In this document: piece after piece, positions 9,041 through 18,512 of the stretch
How the letters are laid out: every line of letters starts with the position of its first letter
Position numbering within the stretch: the stretch's first letter is position 1
Assembly: GCF_028823535.1 (NCBI RefSeq)
Contig: NZ_JAQIYM010000001.1
Coordinates: 496,001 to 560,000, forward strand
DNA length: 64,000 nt
DNA from: Pseudomonas serbica
GTDB lineage: Bacteria > Pseudomonadota > Gammaproteobacteria > Pseudomonadales > Pseudomonadaceae
Direction of reading: 5' to 3'
Translations under genes and position numbers: made by a program
Notes under the pieces: generated by a model
Databases searched by the model: none
What the model was told of the DNA's origin: nothing
Seen by the model: only the letters and a program-made list of their open reading frames with translations

Positions 9041-10381
9041 ATGGACCCTTCCCCTGGCTTGACCCTCGCAACAATATTCGCCGACTTCGGCATGATTCTT
9101 TTTGCTCTGATCCTGGTGTTGCTCAACGGCTTTTTCGTTGCGGCGGAGTTCGCCATGGTCAAGTTACGCTCGACCCGGGTCGAAGCCATCGCTGAACAAC
9201 ATGGCTGGCGCGGGCACATCCTGCGCACCGTGCACAGTCAGCTCGATGCTTACCTGTCGGCGTGCCAATTGGGTATCACCCTCGCCTCCCTCGGCTTGGG
9301 CTGGGTCGGTGAGCCGGCGTTCGCGCATATTCTCGAACCGGTGCTCGAGACGGTCGGCGTACAGTCGGCGGAAGTGGTCAAGGCCGTGTCGTTCTTCACC
9401 GCGTTCTTCATCATTTCGTACCTGCACATCGTGGTCGGCGAGCTTGCCCCGAAATCCTGGGCCATCCGCAAACCCGAATTGCTGTCGCTGTGGACCGCCG
9501 TGCCGCTTTACCTGTTCTACTGGGCCATGTACCCGGCCATTTACCTGCTCAACGCCAGCGCCAACCAGATCCTGCGCATCGCAGGGCAAGGCGAACCCGG
9601 CCCGCATCACGAGCACCATTACAGCCGCGAAGAACTGAAACTGATCCTGCACTCCAGCCGTGGCCAGGACCCGAGCGACCAAGGCATGCGCGTGCTGGCC
9701 TCGGCCGTGGAGATGGGCGAACTGGAAGTGGTCGACTGGGCCAATTCCCGTGAAGACCTGGTGACCCTGGAATTCAATGCGCCGCTCAAGGAAATCCTGG
9801 CGATGTTCCGTCGCCACAAGTTCAGCCGATACCCGGTGTATGACAGCGAGCGCCAGGAGTTCGTCGGCCTGCTGCACATCAAGGACCTGCTGCTTGAATT
9901 GGCGGCCCTGGACCATATTCCCGAGTCGTTCAACCTGGCCGAACTGACCCGCCCACTGGAGCGCGTGTCACGGCACATGCCGTTGTCGCAGTTGCTGGAG
10001 CAGTTCCGCAAGGGCGGCTCGCACTTCGCCGTGGTCGAGGAAGCCGATGGCAACATCATCGGTTACCTGACCATGGAAGACGTGCTGGAAGTGTTGGTCG
10101 GCGACATCCAGGATGAACACCGCAAGGCCGAACGCGGCATCCTTGCCTATCAGCCAGGCAAACTGCTGGTACGGGGCGATACGCCGCTGTTCAAGGTCGA
10201 GCGGCTGCTGGGCATCGACCTCGATCACGTAGAAGCGGAAACCCTCGCAGGGTTGGTCTACGAAAGCCTCAAGCGTGTACCTGAAGAGGAAGAAGTGCTG
10301 GAAGTCGAAGGCCTGCGCATCATCATCAAGAAGATGAAAGGGCCGAAAATTGTGCTGGCCAAGGTGTTGATGCTCGATTGA
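9041..10381 (+). CDS. HlyC/CorC family (CNNM-CBS) membrane protein
   Basis: 446 aa. The N-terminal DUF21/CNNM membrane domain (about 10-200) opens 'MILFALILVLLNGFFVAAEF'. Two CBS domains (about 215-345, with 'FVGLLHIKDLL' and 'IIGYLTMEDVLEVLVGDI') and a C-terminal CorC_HlyC domain follow. The family is linked to Mg/Co efflux or tolerance, though the 'hemolysin' label is historical. It is a separate unit downstream of phoR and ends in a REP pair. Close by position to the corresponding gene of other pseudomonads, where its link to phosphate is unproven. Confidence 0.9.
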   Translation: MDPSPGLTLATIFADFGMILFALILVLLNGFFVAAEFAMVKLRSTRVEAIAEQHGWRGHILRTVHSQLDAYLSACQLGITLASLGLGWVGEPAFAHILEPVLETVGVQSAEVVKAVSFFTAFFIISYLHIVVGELAPKSWAIRKPELLSLWTAVPLYLFYWAMYPAIYLLNASANQILRIAGQGEPGPHHEHHYSREELKLILHSSRGQDPSDQGMRVLASAVEMGELEVVDWANSREDLVTLEFNAPLKEILAMFRRHKFSRYPVYDSERQEFVGLLHIKDLLLELAALDHIPESFNLAELTRPLERVSRHMPLSQLLEQFRKGGSHFAVVEEADGNIIGYLTMEDVLEVLVGDIQDEHRKAERGILAYQPGKLLVRGDTPLFKVERLLGIDLDHVEAETLAGLVYESLKRVPEEEEVLEVEGLRIIIKKMKGPKIVLAKVLMLD

Positions 10382-10409
10382 TGGGCTGATCCAGAGCCGA
10401 GTCGATCCC

Positions 10410-10474
10410 TTCGCGAGCAGGCTCGCTCCCACATTGGAATGCATTTCAACTGTGGGAGCGGGCTTGCTCGCGAA
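10410..10474. repeat. REP pair (REPIN)
   Basis: Two REP units in opposite orientation, 'TTCGCGAGCAGGCTCGCTCC' and 'GGAGCGGGCTTGCTCGCGAA', around a short spacer. It lies between two convergent genes and may also act as a transcription end. Confidence 0.85.
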
Positions 10475-10495
10475 GACGTCAGGTCAGTCAACGCA

Positions 10496-11392
10496 TTATT
10501 GCTTGCCCAACGCAAAGTTGGGCAGCGCCCCCATCGGCTGCTTGAACTGGTACGGGATCGACACCAGCCCCATCCCGGTATTGCGCTGCACCACGAAGTG
10601 CAGGTGTGGCCCACTGCTGTTGCCGGTATTGCCCGACAGCGCCAGTGGGCTGCCCACTGTCACCCGCTGCCCTTCTCGAACGCTGACCGAACCTTTTTGC
10701 AGGTGCAGGTAAACGCCCATCGTCCCGTCATCGTGCAGCACCCGGACGAAATTGCCCGACGGATCGGTACCGCGACCGGTCTGCCCGTTTTCGGTCTTCA
10801 CCACCATCCCGCCCCGCGCGGCAACGATCGGCGTGCCTTCCGGCATGGCGATGTCGATGGCGTAGCGATTCCTCGGGCCGAAGTGGCTGTATTGGCCTTC
10901 GGCGCCCTGGCTCACGCGAAACGGCCCGCCACGCCAGGGGTATGGGTATCGGTAGGCCACGGCAGCGCCTGCGGGGTCGCCCAGGGAATATTCGAACTTG
11001 GGAAGATACGCGAGCGGTTGTCCGGCCCTGATCGCCGTGAGCTGCGCCAGGCGAATGCTGCTGCGTAACGGCATCACCCGACGAATGGGTCGACTCGGCG
11101 CACCGCTGACGTTCTTCAACCCGGTAAAACTCAGTTCGATTTCCACTGGTGCATACAAATCATTGCGCACATAGACGCTGTCCACGCCGTCCTTTTTCAT
11201 GATCACGAGGTACACCTGGCGCTCGAGGTTCTCGACCATGCGGTCGCGGAACGTGAACACGCTGGCGCCTTTGGTGGGGCGGTCGCTGTAGGAGACCACA
11301 CCATTGGCGTCGGTGGACTTGTAGATGGTCACGGCCATGGCCGACGTCGAGGCGATGAACAGACCACAGAAAAACAGCAGGCGCGCGATCAT
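10496..11392 (-). CDS. M23 family metallopeptidase (LytM domain), exported
   Basis: 298 aa with a signal peptide (MIARLLFFCGLFIASTSAMA). A DUF4124-like segment 'VTIYKSTDANGVVSYSDRPT' is followed by a linker and a C-terminal M23 domain. Zn-ligand motifs are present: 'SHFGPRNRYAIDIAMPEGTP' (H and D) and 'GNSSGPHLHFVVQ' (HxH), with 'GVYLHL' before them. This suggests an active peptidoglycan endopeptidase rather than a degenerate LytM activator. It is a single gene convergent with the CorC-type gene and flanked by REP elements on both sides. Confidence 0.88.
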   Translation of the reverse strand: MIARLLFFCGLFIASTSAMAVTIYKSTDANGVVSYSDRPTKGASVFTFRDRMVENLERQVYLVIMKKDGVDSVYVRNDLYAPVEIELSFTGLKNVSGAPSRPIRRVMPLRSSIRLAQLTAIRAGQPLAYLPKFEYSLGDPAGAAVAYRYPYPWRGGPFRVSQGAEGQYSHFGPRNRYAIDIAMPEGTPIVAARGGMVVKTENGQTGRGTDPSGNFVRVLHDDGTMGVYLHLQKGSVSVREGQRVTVGSPLALSGNTGNSSGPHLHFVVQRNTGMGLVSIPYQFKQPMGALPNFALGKQ

Positions 11393-11495
11393 GGGCGGGA
11401 TTCTGTCGAGTCAGGTTTGGGTTTGAGCCTAGCAGGCGCAATGGACCTGTGAAGTCGGCAGATGTTCAGATGGATGTACGGTGATTTCGGGCTCT

Positions 11496-11558
11496 TCGCG
11501 AGCAGGCTCGCTCCCACAGGTCGGCGTTAATCCTGTAGGAGCGAGCTTGCTCGCGAAG
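11496..11558. repeat. REP pair (REPIN)
   Basis: 'TTCGCGAGCAGGCTCGCTCC' faces 'GGAGCGAGCTTGCTCGCGAA' across a spacer of about 25 bases. It begins right at the 3' end of the response regulator gene. Confidence 0.85.
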
Positions 11559-11564
11559 GCGGTC

Positions 11565-12461
11565 TTAAGCGCCTGGAATAAAGTGCTTCTGCGCGGTACC
11601 ACGGGCAATCAATCGCGAGATGTAGTCGAGCTTCTGCGCATCCTGATCGACGAAGCGGAAGGTCAGCTGCAGCCAGTCGCTGTCAGGCTTGGGCTCGTGG
11701 GCCACCACGGCGTGCAGGTAACCGTTCAGACGGGCCACTTCGGCACTGTCGCCCTGCTCCAGGTCCAGTACGGCGCTGTCGAGGATCTGCGGCAGGCTGT
11801 CGGTGCGCTTGACCACCAGCAGCGCTTCCTTGAGGCTCAGCGCCTTGATCACGCACGGCTGGATGCCATTGGGCAGCCGCAGCTGACCCTGGCCACGCCC
11901 GCCGCCGCCAGCAGCAACCACTGGAGCCTTGACCGGGGGGCTGTTGAGCAAGCCTGGGGACGCCGCCGCAGGCGCCGGAGCACTCACGGCAGGCTTGCCG
12001 CCGGTCAATGCGTTCAGGGTGTCGTTACCGAACGCCGAGACCGTCTTGGTCGCCGCCACGCTGGTCAAGCTGTCGAGCTTGCCGACCTTGTGCAGCGCCT
12101 GCTTGACCTTGGTGATCAGTTGCTCGTTGGTGAAGGGTTTGCTGACGTAGCCGGAAACGCCGGCCTGGATCGCCTGGACGACGTTTTCCTTGTCGCCGCG
12201 ACTGGTCACCATCACGAATGGCATGCCCTTGAGGTTGTCTTGCTCGCGGCACCAGGTCAGCAGTTCCAGGCCCGACATCTCCGGCATTTCCCAATCGCAC
12301 AGCACCAGGTCGAATGCCTCCCTGGCCAGCAGCGACTGAGCCTTACGGCCGTTGACCGCGTCTTCGATGCGCATGCCCGGAAAATAGTTGCGCAGGCATT
12401 TCTTCACCAGGTCACGAATGAACGCAGCATCGTCCACGACCAACACACTGACCTTACTCAT
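11565..12461 (-). CDS. Response regulator with unclassified C-terminal domain
   Basis: 298 aa from the ATG at 12461 (AGGGG upstream); a TTG two codons earlier is less likely. The N-terminal CheY-like receiver has 'VLVVDDAAFIRDLVKKCLR', phospho-aspartate in 'LVLCDWEMPEMSG', Ser/Thr in 'FVMVTSRGD' and Lys in 'YVSKPF'. After an Ala/Pro/Gly-rich linker (about 165-200) comes a domain of about 95 residues that I do not recognise as DNA-binding or GGDEF, so the output is probably protein-protein. It lies downstream of phoU but is separated by a terminator, so it is a separate unit. Its kinase is not in view. Confidence 0.85.
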   Translation of the reverse strand: MSKVSVLVVDDAAFIRDLVKKCLRNYFPGMRIEDAVNGRKAQSLLAREAFDLVLCDWEMPEMSGLELLTWCREQDNLKGMPFVMVTSRGDKENVVQAIQAGVSGYVSKPFTNEQLITKVKQALHKVGKLDSLTSVAATKTVSAFGNDTLNALTGGKPAVSAPAPAAASPGLLNSPPVKAPVVAAGGGGRGQGQLRLPNGIQPCVIKALSLKEALLVVKRTDSLPQILDSAVLDLEQGDSAEVARLNGYLHAVVAHEPKPDSDWLQLTFRFVDQDAQKLDYISRLIARGTAQKHFIPGA

Positions 12462-12495
12462 CCACAACCCCTTTAAAAAATCCCGGTGACCCCCA

Positions 12496-12527
12496 AACGA
12501 AAACGCCCGGCCAATAGGCCGGGCGCT
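12496..12527 (-). terminator. Terminator after phoU
   Basis: Perfect 9-bp stem CGCCCGGCC/GGCCGGGCG with a 4-base loop, followed on the minus strand by a T-rich run. It closes the pst-phoU operon. Confidence 0.88.
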
Positions 12528-12541
12528 TTAGTTGGGCAATC

Positions 12542-13303
12542 TTACTTATCGTCAGATTTGCCCGGAACATTAGCGGTTTCGCCGCTGGTCCCTTCAACTT
12601 CTTCCTTCATGCGCTTGAGGCCCAGGTGACGGACGTCAGTGCCGCGCACCAGGTAGATCACCAGCTCCGAGATATTGCGCGCGTGGTCGCCAATACGCTC
12701 CAGCGAACGCAGGACCCAGATGATGCTCAAGACCCGCGAGATAGAGCGCGGGTCTTCCATCATGTAGGTCGCCAGCTCACGCAGGGCGGTCTTGTACTCG
12801 CGGTCGATGATCTTGTCGTACTGCGCCACCGACAACGCCAGGTCGGCGTCGAAACGGGCAAAGGCATCCAGCGCATCACGGACCATGTTGCGCACCTGGT
12901 CGCCGATGTGGCGCACTTCGACATAACCGCGCGGCGCTTCGCCTTCTTCGCACAGCTGGATGGCGCGACGGGCGATCTTGGTCGCTTCGTCACCGATGCG
13001 CTCCAGGTCGATCACCGACTTGGAAATACTGATGATCAAACGCAAGTCGGACGCCGCCGGCTGCCGACGGGCCAGGATGCGCAGGCATTCTTCGTCGATG
13101 TTGCGTTCCATCTGGTTGATCTGGTCGTCGATCTCGCGCACCTGCTGGGCCAAGCCGGAGTCGGCTTCGATCAGCGCGGTGACCGCGTCGTTGACCTGTT
13201 TTTCGACCAGCCCGCCCATAGCCAGGAGGTGGCTGCGAACTTCCTCCAGCTCAGCGTTGAACTGCGCGGAGATGTGATGGGTAAGGCCTTCTTTACTAAT
13301 CAT
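12542..13303 (-). CDS. phoU: Phosphate signalling protein PhoU
   Basis: 253 aa, two PhoU domains of three helices each. Metal-binding E/D motifs are visible in each repeat: 'ERIGDEATKIARRA' and 'ERIGDHARNISELV'. PhoU links the Pst transporter to PhoR and represses the Pho regulon under phosphate sufficiency. The acidic/polar tail after 'LVRGTDVRHLG' is an ordinary variable end. It is the last gene of pstC-pstA-pstB-phoU, 71 bases after pstB, and is followed by a terminator. Confidence 0.96.
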   Translation of the reverse strand: MISKEGLTHHISAQFNAELEEVRSHLLAMGGLVEKQVNDAVTALIEADSGLAQQVREIDDQINQMERNIDEECLRILARRQPAASDLRLIISISKSVIDLERIGDEATKIARRAIQLCEEGEAPRGYVEVRHIGDQVRNMVRDALDAFARFDADLALSVAQYDKIIDREYKTALRELATYMMEDPRSISRVLSIIWVLRSLERIGDHARNISELVIYLVRGTDVRHLGLKRMKEEVEGTSGETANVPGKSDDK

Positions 13304-13374
13304 GTTGGCGTCCTTGGAGCGTCCGGTAAGGTGCGGTGGACCGCAGCGTCAGTTCAGTGAGCAACAACCGCGTC

Positions 13375-14208
13375 CTAGCCGTAGCGACCAGTGATGTAGT
13401 CTTCGGTCTGCTTCTTCGCCGGATTGGTGAACAGGGTATCGGTGTCGCCGAATTCCACCAGTTTGCCCATGTACATGAACGCCGTGTAGTCGGAAACCCG
13501 AGCGGCCTGTTGCATGTTGTGGGTCACGATGACAATGGTGAACTTCGATTTCAGTTCGTAGATCAGCTCTTCGACTTTCAGCGTCGAGATCGGATCGAGT
13601 GCCGAGCAGGGTTCGTCGAGCAGCAGCACTTCCGGTTCCACGGCGATGGTGCGGGCGATCACCAGACGTTGTTGCTGACCACCGGACAGGCCCAGTGCCG
13701 ACTCGTGCAGACGGTCCTTGACCTCATCCCACAGTGCCGCGCCTTTCAATGCCCACTCAACGGCTTCGTCCAATACGCGCTTCTTGTTGATGCCCTGGAT
13801 GCGCAGGCCGTAGACCACGTTTTCGTAGATGGTTTTCGGGAACGGGTTCGGCTTCTGGAACACCATGCCGACGCGACGACGCAATTCGGCCACGTCTTCA
13901 CCCTTGCGGTAGATGTTGTTGCCGTAGAGGTTGATCGCGCCTTCTACACGGCAACCGTCGACCAGGTCGTTCATGCGGTTGAAAGTACGTAGCAGCGTGG
14001 ACTTGCCGCAACCGGACGGGCCGATGAAGGCGGTCACGCGTTGTTTCGGAATGTTCATGCTGACGTCGTACAGCGCTTGTTTGTCGCCGTAGAACAGGCT
14101 CAAGCCCGGCACTTCGATGGCCACGGTTTCCTGTTCGAGGCTCAGACTCTGTTTGTCGCGACCCAGGGCCGACATGTTGATGCCGTGGGTATGTGCTTCG
14201 TGCTGCAT
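13375..14208 (-). CDS. pstB: Phosphate ABC transporter ATP-binding protein PstB
   Basis: 277 aa. Walker A '[18 protein letters not shown]', ABC signature '[15 protein letters not shown]', Walker B '[16 protein letters not shown]' and switch His '[11 protein letters not shown]' are all present. It powers high-affinity phosphate import through PstA/PstC. GGGAG lies 6 bases before the ATG. A REP element sits in the gap between pstA and pstB, which could end some transcripts or stabilise the upstream message. Confidence 0.97.
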   Translation of the reverse strand: MQHEAHTHGINMSALGRDKQSLSLEQETVAIEVPGLSLFYGDKQALYDVSMNIPKQRVTAFIGPSGCGKSTLLRTFNRMNDLVDGCRVEGAINLYGNNIYRKGEDVAELRRRVGMVFQKPNPFPKTIYENVVYGLRIQGINKKRVLDEAVEWALKGAALWDEVKDRLHESALGLSGGQQQRLVIARTIAVEPEVLLLDEPCSALDPISTLKVEELIYELKSKFTIVIVTHNMQQAARVSDYTAFMYMGKLVEFGDTDTLFTNPAKKQTEDYITGRYG

Positions 14209-14295
14209 GGGAGGCTCCCTGTGCTAACAAATTCGGTTCGGTTGCCGCTGGCCGGGCCTGCGGGTTACTCAAATTCTGTGTCTGATGCTGATCCT

Positions 14296-14370
14296 CTGTA
14301 GGAGCTGGCTTGCCAGCGAAGGCGTACTCACTGACGCCAAAAGCATCGCTGGCAAGCCAGCTCCTACAGG
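14296..14370. repeat. REP pair in the pstB-pstA gap
   Basis: 'CTGTAGGAGCTGGCTTGCCA' faces its near-perfect complement ending at 14370, with about 30 bases between the arms. It is the 'CTGGCTTGCCAGCGAAGGCG' REP variant rather than the 'GCGGGCTTGCTCGC' one, and sits inside an operon. Confidence 0.85.
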
Positions 14371-14381
14371 GTCTGCGGTGA

Positions 14382-16052
14382 TTAGCTATCCAGCGCCTTG
14401 TACTTCTCGCGCAGGTGGTTACGGATGTACACCGCCGACAGGTTCAACGTGGCGATCACCAGCACCAGCAGCAGCGCCGTGGCGTATACCAGCGGCCGCG
14501 CAGCTTCGACGTTCGGGCTCTGGAAGCCGACGTCATAGATGTGGAAGCCCAGGTGCATGATCTTCTGGTCCAGGTGCAGGTACGGATAGTTACCATCCAC
14601 CGGCAGCGATGGCGCCAGCTTCACCACACCCACCAGCATCAGCGGCGCCACTTCACCGGCGGCACGGGCCACGGCGAGGATCATGCCGGTCATCATGGCC
14701 GGGCTGGCCATTGGCAGTACGATCTTCCACAAGGTTTCCGCCTTGGTTGCGCCGAGGGCCAACGAGCCTTCACGCACCGTGCGAGGAATCCGCGCCAGGC
14801 CTTCTTCGGTAGCCACGATCACCACCGGCACAGCCAACAGTGCCAGGGTCAGCGAAGCCCAGAGCAGGCCAGGGGTACCGAAGGTCGGTGCCGGCAAGGC
14901 TTCCGGGAAGAACAGGCGGTCGAGCGAGCCACCCAGCACATAGACGAAGAAGCCCAGGCCGAACACGCCATAGACGATGGCCGGAACGCCCGCCAGGTTG
15001 TTCACCGCGATGCGGATCACCCGGGTCAGGGTGTTCTGCTTGGCGTATTCACGCAGGTACACCGCCGCCAGCACGCCGAACGGGGTCACGATCATCGCCA
15101 TGATCAGGGTCATCATCACGGTGCCGAAGATCGCCGGGAAAATCCCGCCTTCGGTGTTCGCTTCACGTGGGTCGTCGCTCAGGAATTCCCAGACCTTGCT
15201 GAAGTAGAAACCGATCTTGGTGAAGGTACCCATGGCGTTCGGCTGGTAGGCGTGAACCACTTTACCCAGGCCAATTTCGATTTCCTTGCCGTTGGCATCG
15301 CGGGCAGTGAGGCTGTCGCGGTTGAACTGCGCGTGCAGATCGCCCAGGCGCGCTTCAACGTCCTGGTAACGGGCGTTGAGCTCGGCGCGCTCGGATTCCA
15401 TGTCCGCTTGCGCGGCCGCGTCGAGCTTGCCGTCCAGTTCCAGTTTGCGACCGTGCAGGCGAATGCGTTCGAGACCGGCGTTGATCGCGCCGATGTCGAC
15501 CTTCTCCAGGGTCTTGAGCTGAGCAGCCAGCTGATTCACGCGGTCGATTCGTGCCTGCAGCTCCGGCCATGCAGCCTCGCCTTCGGCGATGACCTTGCCG
15601 TCCTGTTTGACGTTGACCAGATAGCCATAGAAATTGCCCCACTCGCGACGCTCGATCGCCATCAGCTCTGGCGGCGTCTTCTGGTTAGTCAGCCACTCGC
15701 CGACGATCCAGGTGAAATCGTTGCCGTTCAGGTCACGGTTGCCGACCTTGATCAGCTCGCGAGTCATGAATTCCGGGCCTTCGTCAGGCACCGGCAGGCC
15801 GGCACTCTTCAGACGCGCACGCGGCACTTCTTCCTTCTGAACCACTTCGCCGATGACCAGGTGATTGGCCTGGCCCGGCACGTCGTAACTGGCGTGGATC
15901 AGGTCCGCCGGCCAGAAGTGACCCAGGCCGCGCACGGCAATCACTGCCAGCAGGCCAATGGTCATGATGACCGCGATGGACACCGCGCCACCGCTGATCC
16001 AGACGCCCGGGGCGCCGCTCTTGAACCATCCTTTCAGGGAGTTCTGTTTCAC
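14382..16052 (-). CDS. pstA: Phosphate ABC transporter permease PstA
   Basis: 556 aa with a GTG start (AAAGG upstream). A first membrane helix (about 20-40) is followed by a long hydrophilic segment (about 60-300) with a helical heptad-like stretch (QLAAQLKTLEKVDIGAINAG), then the usual permease core of five to six helices with the EAA-type loop 'EEGLARIPRTVREGSLALGA'. The Pseudomonas PstA form is much longer than the ~300 aa E. coli one because of this insert, which by topology would face the periplasm. It is 15 bases downstream of pstC. Confidence 0.94.
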   Translation of the reverse strand: MKQNSLKGWFKSGAPGVWISGGAVSIAVIMTIGLLAVIAVRGLGHFWPADLIHASYDVPGQANHLVIGEVVQKEEVPRARLKSAGLPVPDEGPEFMTRELIKVGNRDLNGNDFTWIVGEWLTNQKTPPELMAIERREWGNFYGYLVNVKQDGKVIAEGEAAWPELQARIDRVNQLAAQLKTLEKVDIGAINAGLERIRLHGRKLELDGKLDAAAQADMESERAELNARYQDVEARLGDLHAQFNRDSLTARDANGKEIEIGLGKVVHAYQPNAMGTFTKIGFYFSKVWEFLSDDPREANTEGGIFPAIFGTVMMTLIMAMIVTPFGVLAAVYLREYAKQNTLTRVIRIAVNNLAGVPAIVYGVFGLGFFVYVLGGSLDRLFFPEALPAPTFGTPGLLWASLTLALLAVPVVIVATEEGLARIPRTVREGSLALGATKAETLWKIVLPMASPAMMTGMILAVARAAGEVAPLMLVGVVKLAPSLPVDGNYPYLHLDQKIMHLGFHIYDVGFQSPNVEAARPLVYATALLLVLVIATLNLSAVYIRNHLREKYKALDS

Positions 16053-16067
16053 AGACTTCTACCTTTC

Positions 16068-18350
16068 TTAAAGCGACGAGTATTTCTTGCGCAGACGCTG
16101 ACGAATCAGTTCTGCGAGGGTGTTCATGACGAAGGTGAACAGCAACAGCACCAGCGCCGAGAGGAACAGCACGCGGTAGTGGCTGCCGCCGACTTCCGAC
16201 TCCGGCATTTCCACCGCGACGTTGGCGGCCAGGGTACGCAGGCCTTCGAACAGGTTCATTTCCATGACCGGGGTGTTGCCGGTGGCCATCAACACGATCA
16301 TGGTTTCACCGACCGCACGGCCCATACCGATCATCAGCGCCGAGAAGATGCCCGGGCTGGCGGTGAGGATGACCACGCGAGTCATGGTCTGCCACGGCGT
16401 GGCACCGAGGGCCAGGGAGCCCAGAGTCAGGCCGCGAGGCACGCTGAAAACGGCATCTTCGGCGATGGAGTAAATGTTCGGAATCACCGCGAAGCCCATG
16501 GCCAGGCCGACCACCAGTGCGTTGCGCTGGTCGTAGGTGATGCCCAGGTCGTGGGAGATCCACATGCGCATGTCGCCGCCGAAGAACCAGTTCTCCATGA
16601 ACGGGCTCATGTACAGCGACAGCCAGCCCACAAACAGGATCACCGGGATCAGCAGCGCACTTTCCCAGCCGTCCGGGACTCTCAGGCGGATCGACTCAGG
16701 CAGGCGGCTGAAGGTGAAACCGGCGACCAGGATGCCGATCGGCAGCAACATCAACAGGCTGAAAATCCCCGGCAAGTGCCCTTCCACATACGGCGCGAGG
16801 AACAGACCGGCGAAGAAACCGAGAATTACCGTCGGCATCGCTTCCATCAGTTCGATCACCGGCTTGACCTTGCGGCGCATGCCCGGGGCCATGAAGTACG
16901 CGGTGTAGATCGCCGCCGCGACGGCCAGTGGAGCGGCCAGCAGCATGGCGTAGAACGCGGCTTTCAAGGTACCGAAGGTCAGCGGCGACAGGCTCAGCTT
17001 CGGTTCGAAATCGGTGTTGGCGGCGGTCGATTGCCAGACGTATTTAGGCTCGTCGTAGTTTTCGTACCAGACCTTGCTCCACAGCGCGCTCCACGACACT
17101 TCCGGGTGCGGGTTGTCCAGCAGCAACGGTTGCAGCTTGCCGCCGGCTTCGACGATCACGCGGTTAGCCCGTGGCGACAGACCGAAAAGCCCTTGGCCTT
17201 CGACCACCTGGTCGACCAGCAAGGTACGGTGCGCGGTGCTGTGAAACACGCCAAGCTTGCCGGAGGCGTCGAGAGCAAGGAAGCCCTTGCGGCGCTCTTC
17301 AGCAGTGATTTCAACGATAGGCGTGGTGCCCATCTGGAAGGTACGGATCTGCTTCAGGCGTTGCTCGCCATCCGGGTCGCGGGCCATGAACCACTGGGCC
17401 AGGCCACCTTTGGAGTCGCCGAGAATCAGCGAGATGCCACCCACCAGTTGCGTACTGGCGGTGATTTGCGCTTCGCCATCTTCCAGCAGTTTGTAGCGAC
17501 CATTGAGACTCTTGTCGCGCAAGCTGAATACGTCGGCCTGGGCACGACCGTTGATCACGTACAGCCATTGCTGACGCGGGTCGACGAAGATGTTCTTCAC
17601 CGGCTCGGTCATCTGCGGCAGCTCGATGCGCATCTGCTCGTTGGTGATTTCACCGGTCATCATGTTTTCTTCGCTGGTCAGCGACAAAACATTGAGTTGC
17701 GAACCGGTGGCACCGACCAGCATCAGGGTCGAATCGTTGGCGTTGAGGCTGACGTGCTCCAGGGCACCACCGGCTTCATTCAACGCGATTGGCGTTTCGC
17801 CGTACGGGTACTCGATGGCCGGCGTAATGGTTTTCTTGCCGTCCGGGTAGCTGACTTTATAGGTGTGACGGAATACCAGTGCCTGGCCGTTGGAGAAACC
17901 CACCGCCACCAGCGGTTGACCTGGCTGGTCGTCACCAATCGACGTCACAGTGGCACCCGCCGGGACCGGCAGATCGACGCGCTTGAGTTCAGCGCCACTG
18001 TCGATATCGAAGAACAGTGCCTGGCCCTTGTCGGAAACCCGCATGGCGACCTGGTTCTGCTCTTCCAGGGAAATCATCAGCGGCTTGCCGGCGTCTTGCA
18101 TCCACGCCGGCGTGATGGCGTCCGTGGACGTCAGGCTGGCACCCTGGAACAGGGGCGCAACGACGTAGGCGAGGAAGAAAAAGATCAGGGTGATCGCACC
18201 GAGAACGGCAAGGCCGCCCACCAGGACGTACCAGCGGGTCAGGCGATCCTTGAGCGCGCGGATGCGGCGCTTGCGTTGCAGCTCAGGCGTATTGAAATCA
18301 ATTCGCTTGGGGGGATTTGTAGTCATTGTGGAATTGGCCAGATCATTCAT
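16068..18350 (-). CDS. pstC: Phosphate ABC transporter permease PstC
   Basis: 760 aa from the ATG at 18350 (AGGG at 8 bases); a GTG two codons upstream is possible. A membrane helix (about 35-65) is followed by a domain of about 370 residues resembling a WD/propeller-type periplasmic insert, with strands such as 'QPLVAVGFSNGQALVFRH' and 'LALDASGKLGVFHSTAHR'. The permease core then carries 'EDAVFSVPRGLTLGSLALGA'. As with pstA, it is far longer than E. coli PstC and typical of Pseudomonas. It is first gene of the pstC-A-B-phoU unit, with a near-perfect Pho box upstream. Confidence 0.94.
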   Translation of the reverse strand: MNDLANSTMTTNPPKRIDFNTPELQRKRRIRALKDRLTRWYVLVGGLAVLGAITLIFFFLAYVVAPLFQGASLTSTDAITPAWMQDAGKPLMISLEEQNQVAMRVSDKGQALFFDIDSGAELKRVDLPVPAGATVTSIGDDQPGQPLVAVGFSNGQALVFRHTYKVSYPDGKKTITPAIEYPYGETPIALNEAGGALEHVSLNANDSTLMLVGATGSQLNVLSLTSEENMMTGEITNEQMRIELPQMTEPVKNIFVDPRQQWLYVINGRAQADVFSLRDKSLNGRYKLLEDGEAQITASTQLVGGISLILGDSKGGLAQWFMARDPDGEQRLKQIRTFQMGTTPIVEITAEERRKGFLALDASGKLGVFHSTAHRTLLVDQVVEGQGLFGLSPRANRVIVEAGGKLQPLLLDNPHPEVSWSALWSKVWYENYDEPKYVWQSTAANTDFEPKLSLSPLTFGTLKAAFYAMLLAAPLAVAAAIYTAYFMAPGMRRKVKPVIELMEAMPTVILGFFAGLFLAPYVEGHLPGIFSLLMLLPIGILVAGFTFSRLPESIRLRVPDGWESALLIPVILFVGWLSLYMSPFMENWFFGGDMRMWISHDLGITYDQRNALVVGLAMGFAVIPNIYSIAEDAVFSVPRGLTLGSLALGATPWQTMTRVVILTASPGIFSALMIGMGRAVGETMIVLMATGNTPVMEMNLFEGLRTLAANVAVEMPESEVGGSHYRVLFLSALVLLLFTFVMNTLAELIRQRLRKKYSSL

Positions 18351-18372
18351 TCGCACACCCTAGCGATCCTGT

Positions 18373-18390
18373 ATGACAGAAAGATGACAG
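18373..18390 (-). promoter_or_regulatory. PhoB (Pho) box upstream of pstC
   Basis: On the minus strand CTGTCATCTTTCTGTCAT: two perfect CTGTCAT half-sites 11 bases apart, 23 bases before the pstC ATG. A weaker third half-site (GCGTCAC) lies in phase another 11 bases upstream. Confidence 0.9.
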
Positions 18391-18452
18391 TGCAGTGACG
18401 CAACAAATCCGCCACCCGGTGAAACCGGCAGCGGAGCGAGAATTTGGGGTTT

Positions 18453-18506
18453 GTGCAGGAGCGAGCTTGCTCGTTCCTGCACAGGTCCGGGGCGTGCCCC
18501 GGACCT
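18453..18506 (-). terminator. Tandem hairpins after pstS
   Basis: Two adjacent stems: AGGTCCGGGGC/GCCCCGGACCT (18483-18506) next to the pstS stop, then GTGCAGGAGCGAGC/GCTCGTTCCTGCAC (18453-18482), which is REP-like. Neither has a long T-run. They may partly stop transcription between pstS and pstC and protect the pstS message. Confidence 0.6.
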
Positions 18507-18512
18507 AGGGTT

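Noticed and set aside
14415..18398. 1327-residue plus-strand open frame over pstA and pstC
   Set aside because: It is antisense to two certain genes and its Gln/His/Arg-rich composition is that of a shadow; long antisense frames are common at this G+C content.
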